Assembly: GCA_934217675.1 (NCBI GenBank)
Contig: CAKQCV010000009.1
Span: 3,301 to 67,300 of the forward strand
Direction: 5' to 3'
Length of the DNA: 64,000 nt
DNA from: an uncultured Prevotella sp.
GTDB taxonomy: Bacteria > Bacteroidota > Bacteroidia > Bacteroidales > Bacteroidaceae
Shown here: piece after piece, positions 1 to 9,214 of the stretch
Numbering within the stretch: position 1 is the first letter of the stretch
Layout: each line of letters opens with the position of its first letter
Position numbers and translations under genes: made by a program
Notes under the pieces: model-generated
Told to the model about the DNA's origin: nothing
The model's database searches: none
The model's input: only the letters and a program-made list of their open reading frames with translations

Positions 1-144
1 TTGGTAGACAGCAATGATGAAACAATCAACAACTATTTTGATGAACTGGAAAAGGAAGAGTATTCGTATGATGTGTATTTCATGATCGACGGTTCCAACC
101 GACTACAACGTCTAAGAATATTCTTGCCCACAATGAAAAGGTAA
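1..144 (+). CDS. C-terminal end of an unidentified protein (partial)
   Basis: Frame 1 is open from the window edge to a TAA at 142-144, giving 47 codons that end in the basic stretch RIFLPTMKR. The piece is acidic in its first half (DELEKEEYSYD) and basic at the end. No family is recognised from so short a tail. It lies just before a repeat-rich block that resembles a replication or regulatory region, so a replication or mobile-element protein is possible, but that is inference from position only. Confidence 0.45.
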   Translation: MVDSNDETINNYFDELEKEEYSYDVYFMIDGSNRLQRLRIFLPTMKR

Positions 145-197
145 AGCAACAAGACTCTCTCCAAAGAGTTAATAATGCGGTAAGCTTTTTACAAATA

Positions 198-220
198 AAT
201 TGCCACTATTGCCACTAAAT
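198..220. repeat. Left arm of a 23-base perfect inverted repeat
   Basis: The arm holds two overlapping copies of ATTGCCACTA (199-208 and 208-217). Its exact reverse complement is at 605-627. Further single copies in either orientation are at 251-260, 270-279 and 290-299, with looser ones near 532 and 560. Together they frame a non-coding block of about 430 bases. Confidence 0.85.
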
Positions 221-311
221 CTATATGTATTTGATATTCAGATGGATAGTTAGTGGCAATAGCTCTTTTATTGCCACTAATCTGTCACTATTGCCACTAC
301 TGGCATGATTC

Positions 312-443
312 GTTATGGCTATAGTAAAGCGGCGTTATGACTATAGTAAAGCGGCGTTATAGCTATAGTAAAGTGGCGTTATGGCTATAGTAAAGCGGCG
401 TTATAGCTATAAGAAAACGGCTTTATAGCTTTAAAGATACGCC
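312..443. repeat. Six tandem 22-base repeats (iteron-like)
   Basis: Six units of exactly 22 bases start at 312, 334, 356, 378, 400 and 422. The core is GTTATGGCTATAGTAAAGCG; the first four units differ at one or two bases, the fifth at a few more, and the sixth is clearly degenerate. There are no unique spacers, so this is not CRISPR. A 22-base period is about two helical turns, as in iterons or arrays of protein-binding sites. The period is not a multiple of three, which argues against coding. Confidence 0.85.
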
Positions 444-604
444 TTTTCATGAGTTCTTGATAATGTAACTATGAGTGCCGTTATTTGGAATTAAAACCGA
501 GCAAAAACAGTAAACTTTTTGATTATGGCAATTTAGTGGCAGATAAAGCAGCTTTTATTCAAATTGCCACTCCCACAAACCCCGATAAACAAAGGCTTTT
601 GGGC

Positions 605-627
605 ATTTAGTGGCAATAGTGGCAATT
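605..627. repeat. Right arm of a 23-base perfect inverted repeat
   Basis: Exact reverse complement of 198-220, again with two overlapping copies of the TAGTGGCAAT element (608-617 and 617-626). The stretch 145-683 holds no convincing gene; apart from these repeats nothing else is recognised in it. Confidence 0.85.
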
Positions 628-683
628 CTGGATAACAATTTAAGAAATGTAATATGTTGTCGCTTATAATATGGTATTAAATA

Positions 684-714
684 TTGCATGTTATTTTGTT
701 TATTGATAATTTTG
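684..714 (+). promoter_or_regulatory. Bacteroidota-type promoter for the secreted-protein gene at 749
   Basis: A -7 box TAATTTTG (707-714) fits TAnnTTTG. A TTG at 684-686, 20 bases upstream, can serve as the -33 element. The start codon lies about 35 bases further on. Confidence 0.5.
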
Positions 715-748
715 CAGCGGTAAAATAACAAAATACAAGAAATACGGT

Positions 749-2002
749 ATGAAGAAAGTCTTTTTCACGGCAATTTTAGTGATTTGCCTTGCTGCGACAT
801 CGTTCGCACAGAATAGCAGGATGATGAAAATACACATGAAGTCGGGCGAAGTAAAGGAATTTACTTGTAATGATGTAGACAGCATCACTTTTGGTAACAC
901 AGAAAATGAGTTGTATTCAGATGTAACAGTCACAAATACATACAACCTTTATTATGGAGCCGTATCAAACGAAGTTGGAATGTATATGCTGCATCTTTGT
1001 GACGGAGAGCTTACCTCCGGCGGACTTCCTATGGAAATAAATAAGCACGATATCCGTCTGACTGTTATGGCTACCCCATCTTCAGATTCAGACAACGCTT
1101 TGTTGCCTTCAGGAACATACTCTCTGAATGATGATCCAAATGCTGTTGGGATTTACGGAAAACAATGTGTATACATTGAAACAAATACCGTTAACAACAA
1201 GGGACAAGTTGACGGATTCCTTGATTCGCTGAAGGTAGCAACGCTGAATGTAGAAAATAATGGTGATGGACGATATCATATAGTTCTTGACGGCGAATTG
1301 AGGAGTTGCGGAAAAATTCGCTTCACGTACGACGGTGAGCTTAAATTCGTGAATAAAGACAAGAATGTTGGTTACGATTATATTACAGAAGATGTGGATT
1401 TCAAACCTGTTGGCATGAGCGGAAGGTATGTGAAAGCCACAAGTAACTATTGTGATTATACAATAGCGTTTTTCAATACAGAACTTGATGACGAAGGATT
1501 TGTTTCAGGAGCTGGCGGATTGCTTAATATGGTATTGCTCACAAAATATGCTGTTCCTATGGATATAAGTACTATTGAGGGAACGTATGATGTGGTAATG
1601 CCTGTCAGCGGTGCAAAGTATGAGGCTGGAAAATATGTTGGAGGTTCAATACTGAATACAAGCTATGGAGCTATGGCAATGGGATCTTATTATGCCGAAG
1701 TTGATGACCAGGGATATGACAAGGCTTATGGAATGTTCAACGGAGGAACTGTGAAGGTGAAACTTGATGGGAACAATATTATATTTGATTGTAAGTGGAC
1801 AACACCACAAGGCAAGAATGTGACTATGAATTACGCTGGAGATGCAAGATATATTGCCGATCAGTCGGAAATAGAGGACAGTTACGACGTGAAATCAAGC
1901 TCGCTTGAAGAAAAAAACATAGGCAAGGCAACGCTTTGTGGCAAGCTGAATGTTTATGATGCAATGAATGCAAACAATGTTGTTTATCTGATAAAAAGAT
2001 AA
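749..2002 (+). CDS. Secreted protein of unknown function, upstream of susCD
   Basis: 417 residues with a clear N-terminal signal peptide (basic MKK, hydrophobic 4-17, cleavage near SFAQ). After the signal comes MKIHMKSGEVKEF...DVDSITFG, a short opening seen in many Bacteroidota secreted proteins. The rest looks beta-rich, with many Gly, Tyr and Asp residues and repeated TYD/TYS strand-like segments. No catalytic motif or lipobox was found. It has its own promoter and a strong terminator, so it forms a separate unit from the SusC gene that follows by 169 bases. A role linked to the Sus-like system, such as glycan binding, is only a guess from position. The start is supported by the signal peptide. 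Confidence 0.8.
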   Translation: MKKVFFTAILVICLAATSFAQNSRMMKIHMKSGEVKEFTCNDVDSITFGNTENELYSDVTVTNTYNLYYGAVSNEVGMYMLHLCDGELTSGGLPMEINKHDIRLTVMATPSSDSDNALLPSGTYSLNDDPNAVGIYGKQCVYIETNTVNNKGQVDGFLDSLKVATLNVENNGDGRYHIVLDGELRSCGKIRFTYDGELKFVNKDKNVGYDYITEDVDFKPVGMSGRYVKATSNYCDYTIAFFNTELDDEGFVSGAGGLLNMVLLTKYAVPMDISTIEGTYDVVMPVSGAKYEAGKYVGGSILNTSYGAMAMGSYYAEVDDQGYDKAYGMFNGGTVKVKLDGNNIIFDCKWTTPQGKNVTMNYAGDARYIADQSEIEDSYDVKSSSLEEKNIGKATLCGKLNVYDAMNANNVVYLIKR

Positions 2003-2037
2003 AATAAGAAATAGGTTTCCTTTTTATTCTTATATTG

Positions 2038-2090
2038 ATGGGCGTATTAAAAGCAGTAGAAAACTTTTTTAATACGCCCATTGCTTTTTG
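2038..2090 (+). terminator. Intrinsic terminator after the 749-2002 gene
   Basis: Perfect 15-base arms at 2038-2052 and 2067-2081 with a 14-base loop, followed by a T-rich tail at 2085-2090. Confidence 0.75.
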
Positions 2091-2112
2091 TTTTAAGTAT
2101 TTGGGTAAATGC

Positions 2113-2143
2113 TTTCATTTGTCAAACATTTTATCTATCTTTG
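2113..2143 (+). promoter_or_regulatory. Promoter of the susC-susD unit
   Basis: -7 box TATCTTTG at 2136-2143 matches TAnnTTTG. TTTC at 2113-2116 lies 19 bases upstream and TTTG at 2118-2121 lies 14 upstream, so the -33 element is uncertain. The ATG is 28 bases downstream. Confidence 0.5.
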
Positions 2144-2171
2144 CATAGCTTAACTATGCAAAATCATTAAA

Positions 2172-5100
2172 ATGAAAAATAATTTGAATAAAAAGCAGAT
2201 CTTTACTGTATATAAACCTTTATGCATGGGACTTTTGCTATGTCCGACAGTGTTGATGGCACAGAATAATGATACAATCTCTTATAGCAAGAGTCTTGAC
2301 GAGGTGGTTGTACAGACAGCATACGGTTCTGCAAGAAAATCTACAATAACTGGTTCTATAAGCCAAGTTGAAAGAAAGGATATAGAAAAACGCCCTGTAT
2401 CTACAGTAACAGCAGCTTTGGAAGGAAGCGTGTCTGGAGTGACGGTTAATAATACTTTCGGGCAGCCAGGAACTGCACCGAGCATAACAGTTAGGGGTAT
2501 TGGTACTGTAAACGGTACGTATGCTCCACTTTATGTGCTTGACGGTGCACCTTATATGGGCAACATTGCCGACCTTAACCCAAATGACATAGAGAGCGTT
2601 ACCGTGTTGAAGGATGCAGCATCGTGTGCTCTTTACGGTAATCGTGCATCAAACGGAGTTATACTTATAACTTCAAAAAAAGGCAATAGCAACAAGATGA
2701 GCTTTAATCTCAAAGCTAACTTTGGTACTTACTCAAAGGGAATGAAGGAATATAAAACCCTAAATCCAAAGCAGTACATGGAAGTAAGCTGGCTTGACTA
2801 TCGCAACAATCTTGTTACAAATTCAAAAATGAGTGTTGCCGATGCTTCGCAATATGCAACTGAGAATCTTGTGAATAAAGTTCTTAAGATAAATATCTTT
2901 GATAAACCGGGAAACCAACTCTTTGACAGTAACGGAAAGCTTGTGGCTGATGCAAATATTCTGGATGGCTACAAGGATGATTTGGATTGGTATGACCAAG
3001 CCACAAGGCACGGATTCCGTCAAGAATATAATTTCAGCGGTAATCAAATGGGTGCAAAGAGTGATAGCTATTTCTCTCTCGGATATGTTAATGAAGACGG
3101 ATATCTGAAGAATTCTGCCTTTGAGCGACTAAACGGAAGGCTTGCAATGAATTATCGTCCATACAGCTGGTTTAATACAGGATTCTCTATGATGGGGTCA
3201 CACCAAAAGTCAAATATTGCTGAGGGAACTGCATCAGAGTCTAACAGATATACCAATGCTTTCTTTTTCTGTCGTACTATCGCGCCTGTATATCCGGTGC
3301 ACAAGCACAATGCTGATGGCAGTTATTTGCTTGACTCTAACGGAGATGTGCAGTTTGACACAGGAGATAATGAATCGCGCAACCAGTATTTGGATAGAAA
3401 CATTATATATGAGAACCAACAGAACAGTAATAAAACGGTAAGAAATTCTATTTATGGTTCTGCGTATGCTACACTGAAGTTTCTTGATGATTTCTCGTTT
3501 ACGGTGAAACTTGACGGTAATGAGGCTGATCATGAAAAACGCAATTATTTCAATGCTGTTGTTGGCGATGGTAAAGGACTAAACGGAATGATGCAGAGCT
3601 ATAAGTATAGAACAAAAAACTATACATTCCAACAGCAGCTGAATTGGGGCAGACATTTTGGCGAACATAGCGTTTCGGTGTTGCTCGGCCATGAGAACTT
3701 CTCATATTCTTACGACTATGATTACCTGTATAAGACAAACCAGACATTTGCGGGAAAAGACAATGCGTCAAACTTCAGTACCGTTGCCGGTTCTACAGGA
3801 TACAGCATAGATTACAGAACGGAAAGCTATCTGGGAAGAGTGCGCTACAATTATCTCAACAGATATAATGTTGAGGCTTCGTTCAGAAGAGACGGTTCAT
3901 CGAGATTTTCAAAACAAAGCCGATGGGGTAACTTTGGTAGTATCGGAGCAAACTGGATTATATCAAATGAAGAGTTCATGAAGAATGTGGACTGGGTTGA
4001 CAATCTGAAACTGAGGGCAGACTTCGGACAGGTTGGCAATGATGCCGCTGCCGACTATTATGCATATATGGCTCTTTATGCTGCAAGTGTGAATGCCGGT
4101 GAGGGGGCATACTATCAGGACCAGCTTGAGAATCTTGACTTGAAATGGGAAACAGGACAGTCGTTTGGTATTGCACTCGATGCTCGAATGTTTAACCGCT
4201 GGAACTTGAGTGTGGAATATTTTGACAAGCGTAATAAAGATTTGCTCTTTGATGTGTATTTGCCATTATCGGCGGGCGGAAACGACTATAAGCATGCCTC
4301 TGCCGTTGCTACACGAAATATTGGAACTATGTCGAACCGTGGCGTGGAGATTAATACAGATGTTGATATTTATAGAACCCGTGACTGGACTGTAAACTTT
4401 GCTGCAAATGCTACATATATAAAAAACAAAGTTGTAAAGTTGCCGGAACAGAACAAAAACGGAATACTTAGCGACTACTTTAACATCGTTGAGGGTAAAA
4501 GCCTTTATGAGTATTATCTTTATACCTTTGTCGGTGTAGACCAAATGACAGGTAATTCTTTATATAAAGCAGACTTGAGTAAATATTGTGTGAAGAATGC
4601 CGACAATGTTGTAGTGGCAGGAAATGCAAATGGTGCTGACCTGTCAAAAGTAGTTACCCAAATCAATGGCGAGTATTATGTAAATAATCCATCTTATTCA
4701 TATAGAGAATTCCAAGGCTCAGCAATACCGAAGTTCTACGGAAGTTTTTCTCCATCGGTGAGATACAAATCATTTGCTGTTTCTGCATTGTTCACTTATT
4801 CAATTGGCGGAAAAGTCTTTGACAATGTATACAAAACTTTGATGACGACAAGCGGAACACCACAGAACAACCATGTTGATATATTGAAGTCATGGCAAGG
4901 TGTGCCAGATGGAATGACCGCAGATTCGCCAGATAGAATAGCTCCTCATGGTATACCTCAAGTGAACAGTGGTTTGTCGGCAAACAATAATGCCGTTTCG
5001 TCAAGATGGCTTGTTGATGCAAGCTATATAGTGCTGAAGAACCTTTATGCAAGCTATGATTTGCCTAAGGCATGGAGCAATGTAGCTGGATTGCAGAACG

Positions 5101-5243
5101 TAAGGGTGTCGCTATCTTGTGAGAATTTGTTTACTAACACCAAACGGCAAGGCATGAATCCGCAGCAGAGCAGCAACGGATTCCAGTATAACTGTCTTGT
5201 CACTCCGAGAGTGTTTACACTTGGAGTTGATGTGAAGTTCTAA
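2172..5243 (+). CDS. SusC/RagA-family TonB-dependent outer-membrane transporter
   Basis: 1023 residues. A signal peptide (about 1-30) is followed by a TonB-box-like DEVVV (43-47), a plug domain (about 50-165, with VRGIGTVNG and PLYVLDGAPY, and VLKDAASCALYGNRASNGVI, the SusC plug signature), then a long beta-barrel ending in an aromatic-terminated strand (TLGVDVKF). It moves oligosaccharides or other large nutrients across the outer membrane with energy from TonB-ExbBD, paired with the SusD lipoprotein encoded 13 bases downstream. Unlike many SusC proteins it lacks the N-terminal carboxypeptidase-regulatory-like domain and goes straight to the TonB box. No glycan-degrading enzyme is adjacent, so the substrate cannot be assigned. 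Confidence 0.92.
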   Translation: MKNNLNKKQIFTVYKPLCMGLLLCPTVLMAQNNDTISYSKSLDEVVVQTAYGSARKSTITGSISQVERKDIEKRPVSTVTAALEGSVSGVTVNNTFGQPGTAPSITVRGIGTVNGTYAPLYVLDGAPYMGNIADLNPNDIESVTVLKDAASCALYGNRASNGVILITSKKGNSNKMSFNLKANFGTYSKGMKEYKTLNPKQYMEVSWLDYRNNLVTNSKMSVADASQYATENLVNKVLKINIFDKPGNQLFDSNGKLVADANILDGYKDDLDWYDQATRHGFRQEYNFSGNQMGAKSDSYFSLGYVNEDGYLKNSAFERLNGRLAMNYRPYSWFNTGFSMMGSHQKSNIAEGTASESNRYTNAFFFCRTIAPVYPVHKHNADGSYLLDSNGDVQFDTGDNESRNQYLDRNIIYENQQNSNKTVRNSIYGSAYATLKFLDDFSFTVKLDGNEADHEKRNYFNAVVGDGKGLNGMMQSYKYRTKNYTFQQQLNWGRHFGEHSVSVLLGHENFSYSYDYDYLYKTNQTFAGKDNASNFSTVAGSTGYSIDYRTESYLGRVRYNYLNRYNVEASFRRDGSSRFSKQSRWGNFGSIGANWIISNEEFMKNVDWVDNLKLRADFGQVGNDAAADYYAYMALYAASVNAGEGAYYQDQLENLDLKWETGQSFGIALDARMFNRWNLSVEYFDKRNKDLLFDVYLPLSAGGNDYKHASAVATRNIGTMSNRGVEINTDVDIYRTRDWTVNFAANATYIKNKVVKLPEQNKNGILSDYFNIVEGKSLYEYYLYTFVGVDQMTGNSLYKADLSKYCVKNADNVVVAGNANGADLSKVVTQINGEYYVNNPSYSYREFQGSAIPKFYGSFSPSVRYKSFAVSALFTYSIGGKVFDNVYKTLMTTSGTPQNNHVDILKSWQGVPDGMTADSPDRIAPHGIPQVNSGLSANNNAVSSRWLVDASYIVLKNLYASYDLPKAWSNVAGLQNVRVSLSCENLFTNTKRQGMNPQQSSNGFQYNCLVTPRVFTLGVDVKF

Positions 5244-5256
5244 TGAAGTAATTTTA

Positions 5257-6822
5257 ATGCAGAAGAAAATGAAACGTAGATTAATATATAATATCTTTGC
5301 GACTTGTTTGGTATTTGGATCAACAGCATGTAGCAGTGACTATCTTGACACTACGCCAAACAGAAATACTGATCCGAAAGTGATTTTCAGTTCTACCGAC
5401 AATGCCAAGCTCGCAATCAATGGACTTTCAAAACTTATGGTGCAGCAGTATGAGTCGCAGTTGTTTAATGGCGAAGGCTCAATAAAGACCCTTTACGGAA
5501 ATTTTCAGGGAAACGACTACCAACGCACTGTAATGGTTTCAAATCTTGATAATATTGCAAATGGTGGATTTATGCAGAACTCTACGTCTGTATATGACTA
5601 TTATCCTTGGTTTTATTATTATCGTATAATTGGCAATGCCAATACGGCAATAGCAAGAATTGACGGAGCAAGTGGTGAGTTGACCGACAAAAAATTCATC
5701 AAAGCCCAGGCTCTAACGTTTAGGGCGTATTGTTATTCAATGCTTGTGCAGATGTACTCAAAACGTTGGATGGATAGTAACAACGGAGAGAGTAGAGGAG
5801 TTGTGTTGAGGCTCGACGAGTCGAAGGGAGATATGCCAACTTCTTCGCTTGCAAAATGCTATGAGCAGATATATAAAGATTTGGATGATGCTATAAAGCT
5901 ATATCAAGAGTCTGGCAAGAACAGAAATGAAAATGACAATCATCTGCCAAATCTTAATGCTGCTTACGCTGTATATGCACGTGCTGCGCTGAATAGAGAA
6001 GACTGGAAAGTTGCTGCTAAATATGCAGCCTTGGCAAGAGAAGGCTATCCGCTGATGAACAATACAGAATACCAAAGTGGATTCAACAAACACAACGGAG
6101 AGTGGATTTGGAGCGTATATGGATCAGCATCAGAGTCAATAAGCTATTATCAGTTTTTTGCATACGAGGGGTCAAACTCAAGTTCAACATGGTGCAGAAC
6201 ACGTCCTGCCACGATAAGCAAGGAATTGTATGACAGAATCCCTACCACTGATATAAGACGCAATCTATTTCTTGCCCCTAATGGTGATTCGTATGATTTG
6301 GCAAGCAACAAGGCAGGGACTGCTTTGCAGCAAAGGGCAAAGACGGATTATGCTGCACGATTGTATTCCTCTACAACAATTTTTGCCTATATGCAGATGA
6401 AGAGCTTGGCTGCTGTACAGCCTGGAGTGGGGGAGGTTAATCTGTTCCGTTCATCAGAGATGTATTTGATTGAGGCTGAGGCATACTGTCATCTGAACAG
6501 AGAGCAGGAAGCAAGGGACTTGCTTGTGGATTTAAACAGAAATTCAGGGCGTGATCCTGAGTATTCTTGCAATAAGTCGGGGGCTGATTTACTGGATGAG
6601 GTCAGATTGTATAACCGTATAGAACTTTGGGGTGAGGGACACGACTGGTTCAACTATAAACGTTGGGGACTGCCAATCGAACGCCATAGCTCAGCACAAG
6701 GTGGAAACTTCCTTGTTAATTTCGCTGTTACTATTGCTCCTTCAGACAATAACGGTTGGACGTGGATTATTCCAAGCAAGGAGGTTGACTACAATTCTGA
6801 CATATTGAGCGGTGTAGAATAA
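5257..6822 (+). CDS. SusD/RagB-family nutrient-binding lipoprotein
   Basis: 521 residues. A lipoprotein signal (hydrophobic stretch to the lipobox STAC, Cys about residue 25) precedes the typical SusD start SDYLDTTPNRNTDP. SusD features include the helical TPR-like core (KAQALTFRAYCYSMLVQMYSKRW), LFRSSEMYLIEAEAYCHLNR near the C-terminus and the end motif IELWGEGHDWFNYKRWG. It sits on the cell surface as a lid on the SusC barrel and binds the substrate. The start could be the first ATG (5257) or the second (5269); the second gives a shorter basic n-region before the same signal. It is translationally close to susC (13-base gap). Confidence 0.92.
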   Translation: MQKKMKRRLIYNIFATCLVFGSTACSSDYLDTTPNRNTDPKVIFSSTDNAKLAINGLSKLMVQQYESQLFNGEGSIKTLYGNFQGNDYQRTVMVSNLDNIANGGFMQNSTSVYDYYPWFYYYRIIGNANTAIARIDGASGELTDKKFIKAQALTFRAYCYSMLVQMYSKRWMDSNNGESRGVVLRLDESKGDMPTSSLAKCYEQIYKDLDDAIKLYQESGKNRNENDNHLPNLNAAYAVYARAALNREDWKVAAKYAALAREGYPLMNNTEYQSGFNKHNGEWIWSVYGSASESISYYQFFAYEGSNSSSTWCRTRPATISKELYDRIPTTDIRRNLFLAPNGDSYDLASNKAGTALQQRAKTDYAARLYSSTTIFAYMQMKSLAAVQPGVGEVNLFRSSEMYLIEAEAYCHLNREQEARDLLVDLNRNSGRDPEYSCNKSGADLLDEVRLYNRIELWGEGHDWFNYKRWGLPIERHSSAQGGNFLVNFAVTIAPSDNNGWTWIIPSKEVDYNSDILSGVE

Positions 6823-6888
6823 GTTATTTTACTTTATTGTGTGTGTTGGTACGGATATATATATTATTGATAAATAGTTGTTTAAAAT

Positions 6889-6926
6889 AAAAAAGCAGGG
6901 TATGTTGGTGCATATCCTGCTTTTTT
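6889..6926 (+). terminator. Intrinsic terminator after susD
   Basis: Arms at 6889-6899 (A-run plus GCAGG) and 6916-6926 (CCTGC plus T-run), with extra pairing inside the loop. The A-run/T-run layout lets it work in both directions. Confidence 0.7.
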
Positions 6927-6931
6927 ATTTG

Positions 6932-6939
6932 TATATTTG
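6932..6939 (+). promoter_or_regulatory. -7 box of the sensor-kinase promoter
   Basis: TATATTTG fits TAnnTTTG exactly. The in-frame TTG at 6937 overlaps this box and so cannot be the translation start; the next in-frame ATG is at 6964. Confidence 0.5.
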
Positions 6940-6963
6940 CAGAAATATATTGAATTTATATCT

Positions 6964-9141
6964 ATGCATATTGTTAAACTAAATAGCTTCTATATAAAGT
7001 GTGGCATACTTTTTATCATGCTTCTTTTTACTACGCATTTCGTTTATGGACAGAACAATCCATATAAGATAAGCGATAAACTGTATCCATTGTATATTAA
7101 GGCATATAGTATGAAAGGACAGAAGGAGGGCGTCGTATTGAGTGATACGTTATATCGCCGCGCTGTAGCTCTTGGAGATAAAAAAGCTGAATGTTTAGCT
7201 CTTACTATTCCTTTTTTATATGCCACGAATATATCTAATAATGTAAAAGAGATAGAAGCTCCTCTGAAAAAATTACAGGAAAAGTCTTTGCAGACAGGTT
7301 TTGTTCAGTATTATTATTTTGGTTCTACTAACAAGGTGATTTTCTTACTAAACAAAAATTACTATTTGGATGCAATGGATTATATAGACCAGCAACTTAA
7401 GTTTGCAAAAGCAAATAATCATACTTATGGCATATATACGGGATACCGCATGCTTGGTATGGTGCATCAGTATAGAGGCGAAAACATGCTGGCGATAGAA
7501 AATTTCAAGCAAGCTGCAGACTATTGTGTAAAATATCTCCCATCGCAAGATGTAACAACATGCTATCGACCTATATGTGAGTGTTATAGAATGCTTGGCG
7601 ACCATGAAAAAATGTATGATTATGTGGAGAAAGCTTTGAAGTCAGTAAAGAGTGCTTCAACCAGAGATTTGTTGCTACTCTCTAAGGCATACGCTGAATA
7701 TGCTCTCGGATACGATTTAATGTTCAGGAAAACTTATGATGAAATAAAAAAAAATATATCGGGATTTAATACAGGGACTATTCCTTCTATAGGAATGATT
7801 GTTGAAGCATTTTATGATATATTAAATGGAAAGGGGGTAGAGACTATCGATAAATTGCCAAATGCTGTTTATCCGGAAGAGAGATACCTTGCCAAAATGA
7901 TTTATTATCAGCGGAAGGGCGATTACAAAAACGCAATGCTGTTTATGCAGAAATTATATTGGCATCAGAGTGAGGAGAATCTTAAAATCTTTGACAAAGA
8001 CATTGCCAGTTTGAATGTTCGCTACAACCAGCAACAGTTGCTGAACGAAAAGCAGAAGACTGAATATGAGAATACTCGCCTTGAGCTTGCTAACACACAG
8101 CTCACGCTTAAAAACTCTGACTTGGAGTTGGGAAGAATGAAAAGTGCGGAGCATTTGGCAAGAATCAGTGCCGACAAGAACCTACTTTATTTCAATAACC
8201 AAAAATTGGTGTCAAAGCAGTTAAAAGACTCTCTTGAGCGACAGAGATTAAAAAGAGTGGCAAGGGATAAGGAAATGCATGCTCATAATATAATCATGTC
8301 TTTTTTGATAGCGACTATTCTATTGATTTTAGCTCTCAGTTCAATATATATTTATTATAGCAGAAAATTTTCCACGAGATTAAAAGTTTCGAACGAAAAG
8401 TTGAGAGAGACAGTTGAAGAACTTTTTGTGGCTAAAGACAAAGCTCTTCAAGCTGACAAAATGAAGACAATGTTCATTCAAAACATGAGTCACGAAATCA
8501 GAACTCCACTTAATGCTATTGTTGGATTCTCTCAATTGCTTGTTGATATGGGAGATGAATTTGATGATGAGGAAAAGAAGAATATGTCAAAGAGTATAAT
8601 GGAAAATTCTGATTTACTGTCTACTCTTGTAAATGATATTCTTGATATGACATCGCTTGAAAGTGGAAAGTATGTAATGAAGATGGAAAAAGCGAATGTA
8701 AATGATATTTGCAATATTGCTGTCAATACTGTTATGCACAGAAAGGCTCCTGATGTGGAATTGCTTGTATCATCACTTCTGCCAGACGATTATGTTGTTG
8801 TTACTGATAAGATGAGGGTTAAACAGGTATTGATAAATATGTTGACTAATGCTGAGAAGAATACTACACATGGAAGAATTGTTCTTGGAGCATCACTTGA
8901 TGAAAAAAATGAAATGTTGACTTTCAGCGTTGCCGATACAGGAATAGGAGTGCCGAGGGATAAGATAAAAGATATTTTTGAACGTTTCCGTAAGCTTGAT
9001 ATGTATAAACAAGGCTCAGGATTAGGATTGAATATTTGTCGTATGATTGCTGAAAGACTTGGTGGAAATATTGATATTGATCCAAATTATACAGGTGGTG
9101 CAAGATTTACTTTTTCAATTCCTTTACGACAACAACTTTAA
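6964..9141 (+). CDS. Membrane sensor histidine kinase with periplasmic TPR-like domain
   Basis: 725 residues from the ATG at 6964, chosen because the promoter -7 box covers the upstream TTG. Order of parts: signal peptide ending near VYGQ; a helical TPR-like periplasmic region (about 30-350); a Gln/Glu/Leu-rich coiled coil; a transmembrane helix (about 443-465); a second short coiled coil; a HisKA domain with the phospho-accepting His at about 510 (MSHEIRTPLNA); and a HATPase_c domain (about 615-725) with ADTGIGV and GSGLGLNICR. It probably senses an envelope signal and phosphorylates a response regulator, but no receiver or DNA-binding domain is fused or adjacent. It follows susCD on the same strand from its own promoter, so control of that pair is plausible but unproven. 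Confidence 0.88.
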   Translation: MHIVKLNSFYIKCGILFIMLLFTTHFVYGQNNPYKISDKLYPLYIKAYSMKGQKEGVVLSDTLYRRAVALGDKKAECLALTIPFLYATNISNNVKEIEAPLKKLQEKSLQTGFVQYYYFGSTNKVIFLLNKNYYLDAMDYIDQQLKFAKANNHTYGIYTGYRMLGMVHQYRGENMLAIENFKQAADYCVKYLPSQDVTTCYRPICECYRMLGDHEKMYDYVEKALKSVKSASTRDLLLLSKAYAEYALGYDLMFRKTYDEIKKNISGFNTGTIPSIGMIVEAFYDILNGKGVETIDKLPNAVYPEERYLAKMIYYQRKGDYKNAMLFMQKLYWHQSEENLKIFDKDIASLNVRYNQQQLLNEKQKTEYENTRLELANTQLTLKNSDLELGRMKSAEHLARISADKNLLYFNNQKLVSKQLKDSLERQRLKRVARDKEMHAHNIIMSFLIATILLILALSSIYIYYSRKFSTRLKVSNEKLRETVEELFVAKDKALQADKMKTMFIQNMSHEIRTPLNAIVGFSQLLVDMGDEFDDEEKKNMSKSIMENSDLLSTLVNDILDMTSLESGKYVMKMEKANVNDICNIAVNTVMHRKAPDVELLVSSLLPDDYVVVTDKMRVKQVLINMLTNAEKNTTHGRIVLGASLDEKNEMLTFSVADTGIGVPRDKIKDIFERFRKLDMYKQGSGLGLNICRMIAERLGGNIDIDPNYTGGARFTFSIPLRQQL

Positions 9142-9150
9142 TTATCAAAA

Positions 9151-9185
9151 ATGCCTGCAAGTCAATATAATTGATTTGCAGGCAT
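9151..9185. terminator. Bidirectional hairpin between the kinase and rpiB copy 1
   Basis: Perfect 10-base arms (9151-9160, ATGCCTGCAA; 9176-9185). The two genes converge here. A short T-run follows on the minus strand; the plus side has only a weak one. Confidence 0.6.
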
Positions 9186-9214
9186 AAACGTAACAAATTT
9201 TTGAATAGTTTCTT

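Noticed and set aside
312-443. CRISPR array
   Set aside because: The six 22-base units are directly adjacent with no spacers, and no cas gene is near.
6937-6963. TTG start for the sensor kinase
   Set aside because: This codon lies inside the promoter -7 box; the ATG at 6964 gives a normal signal peptide.
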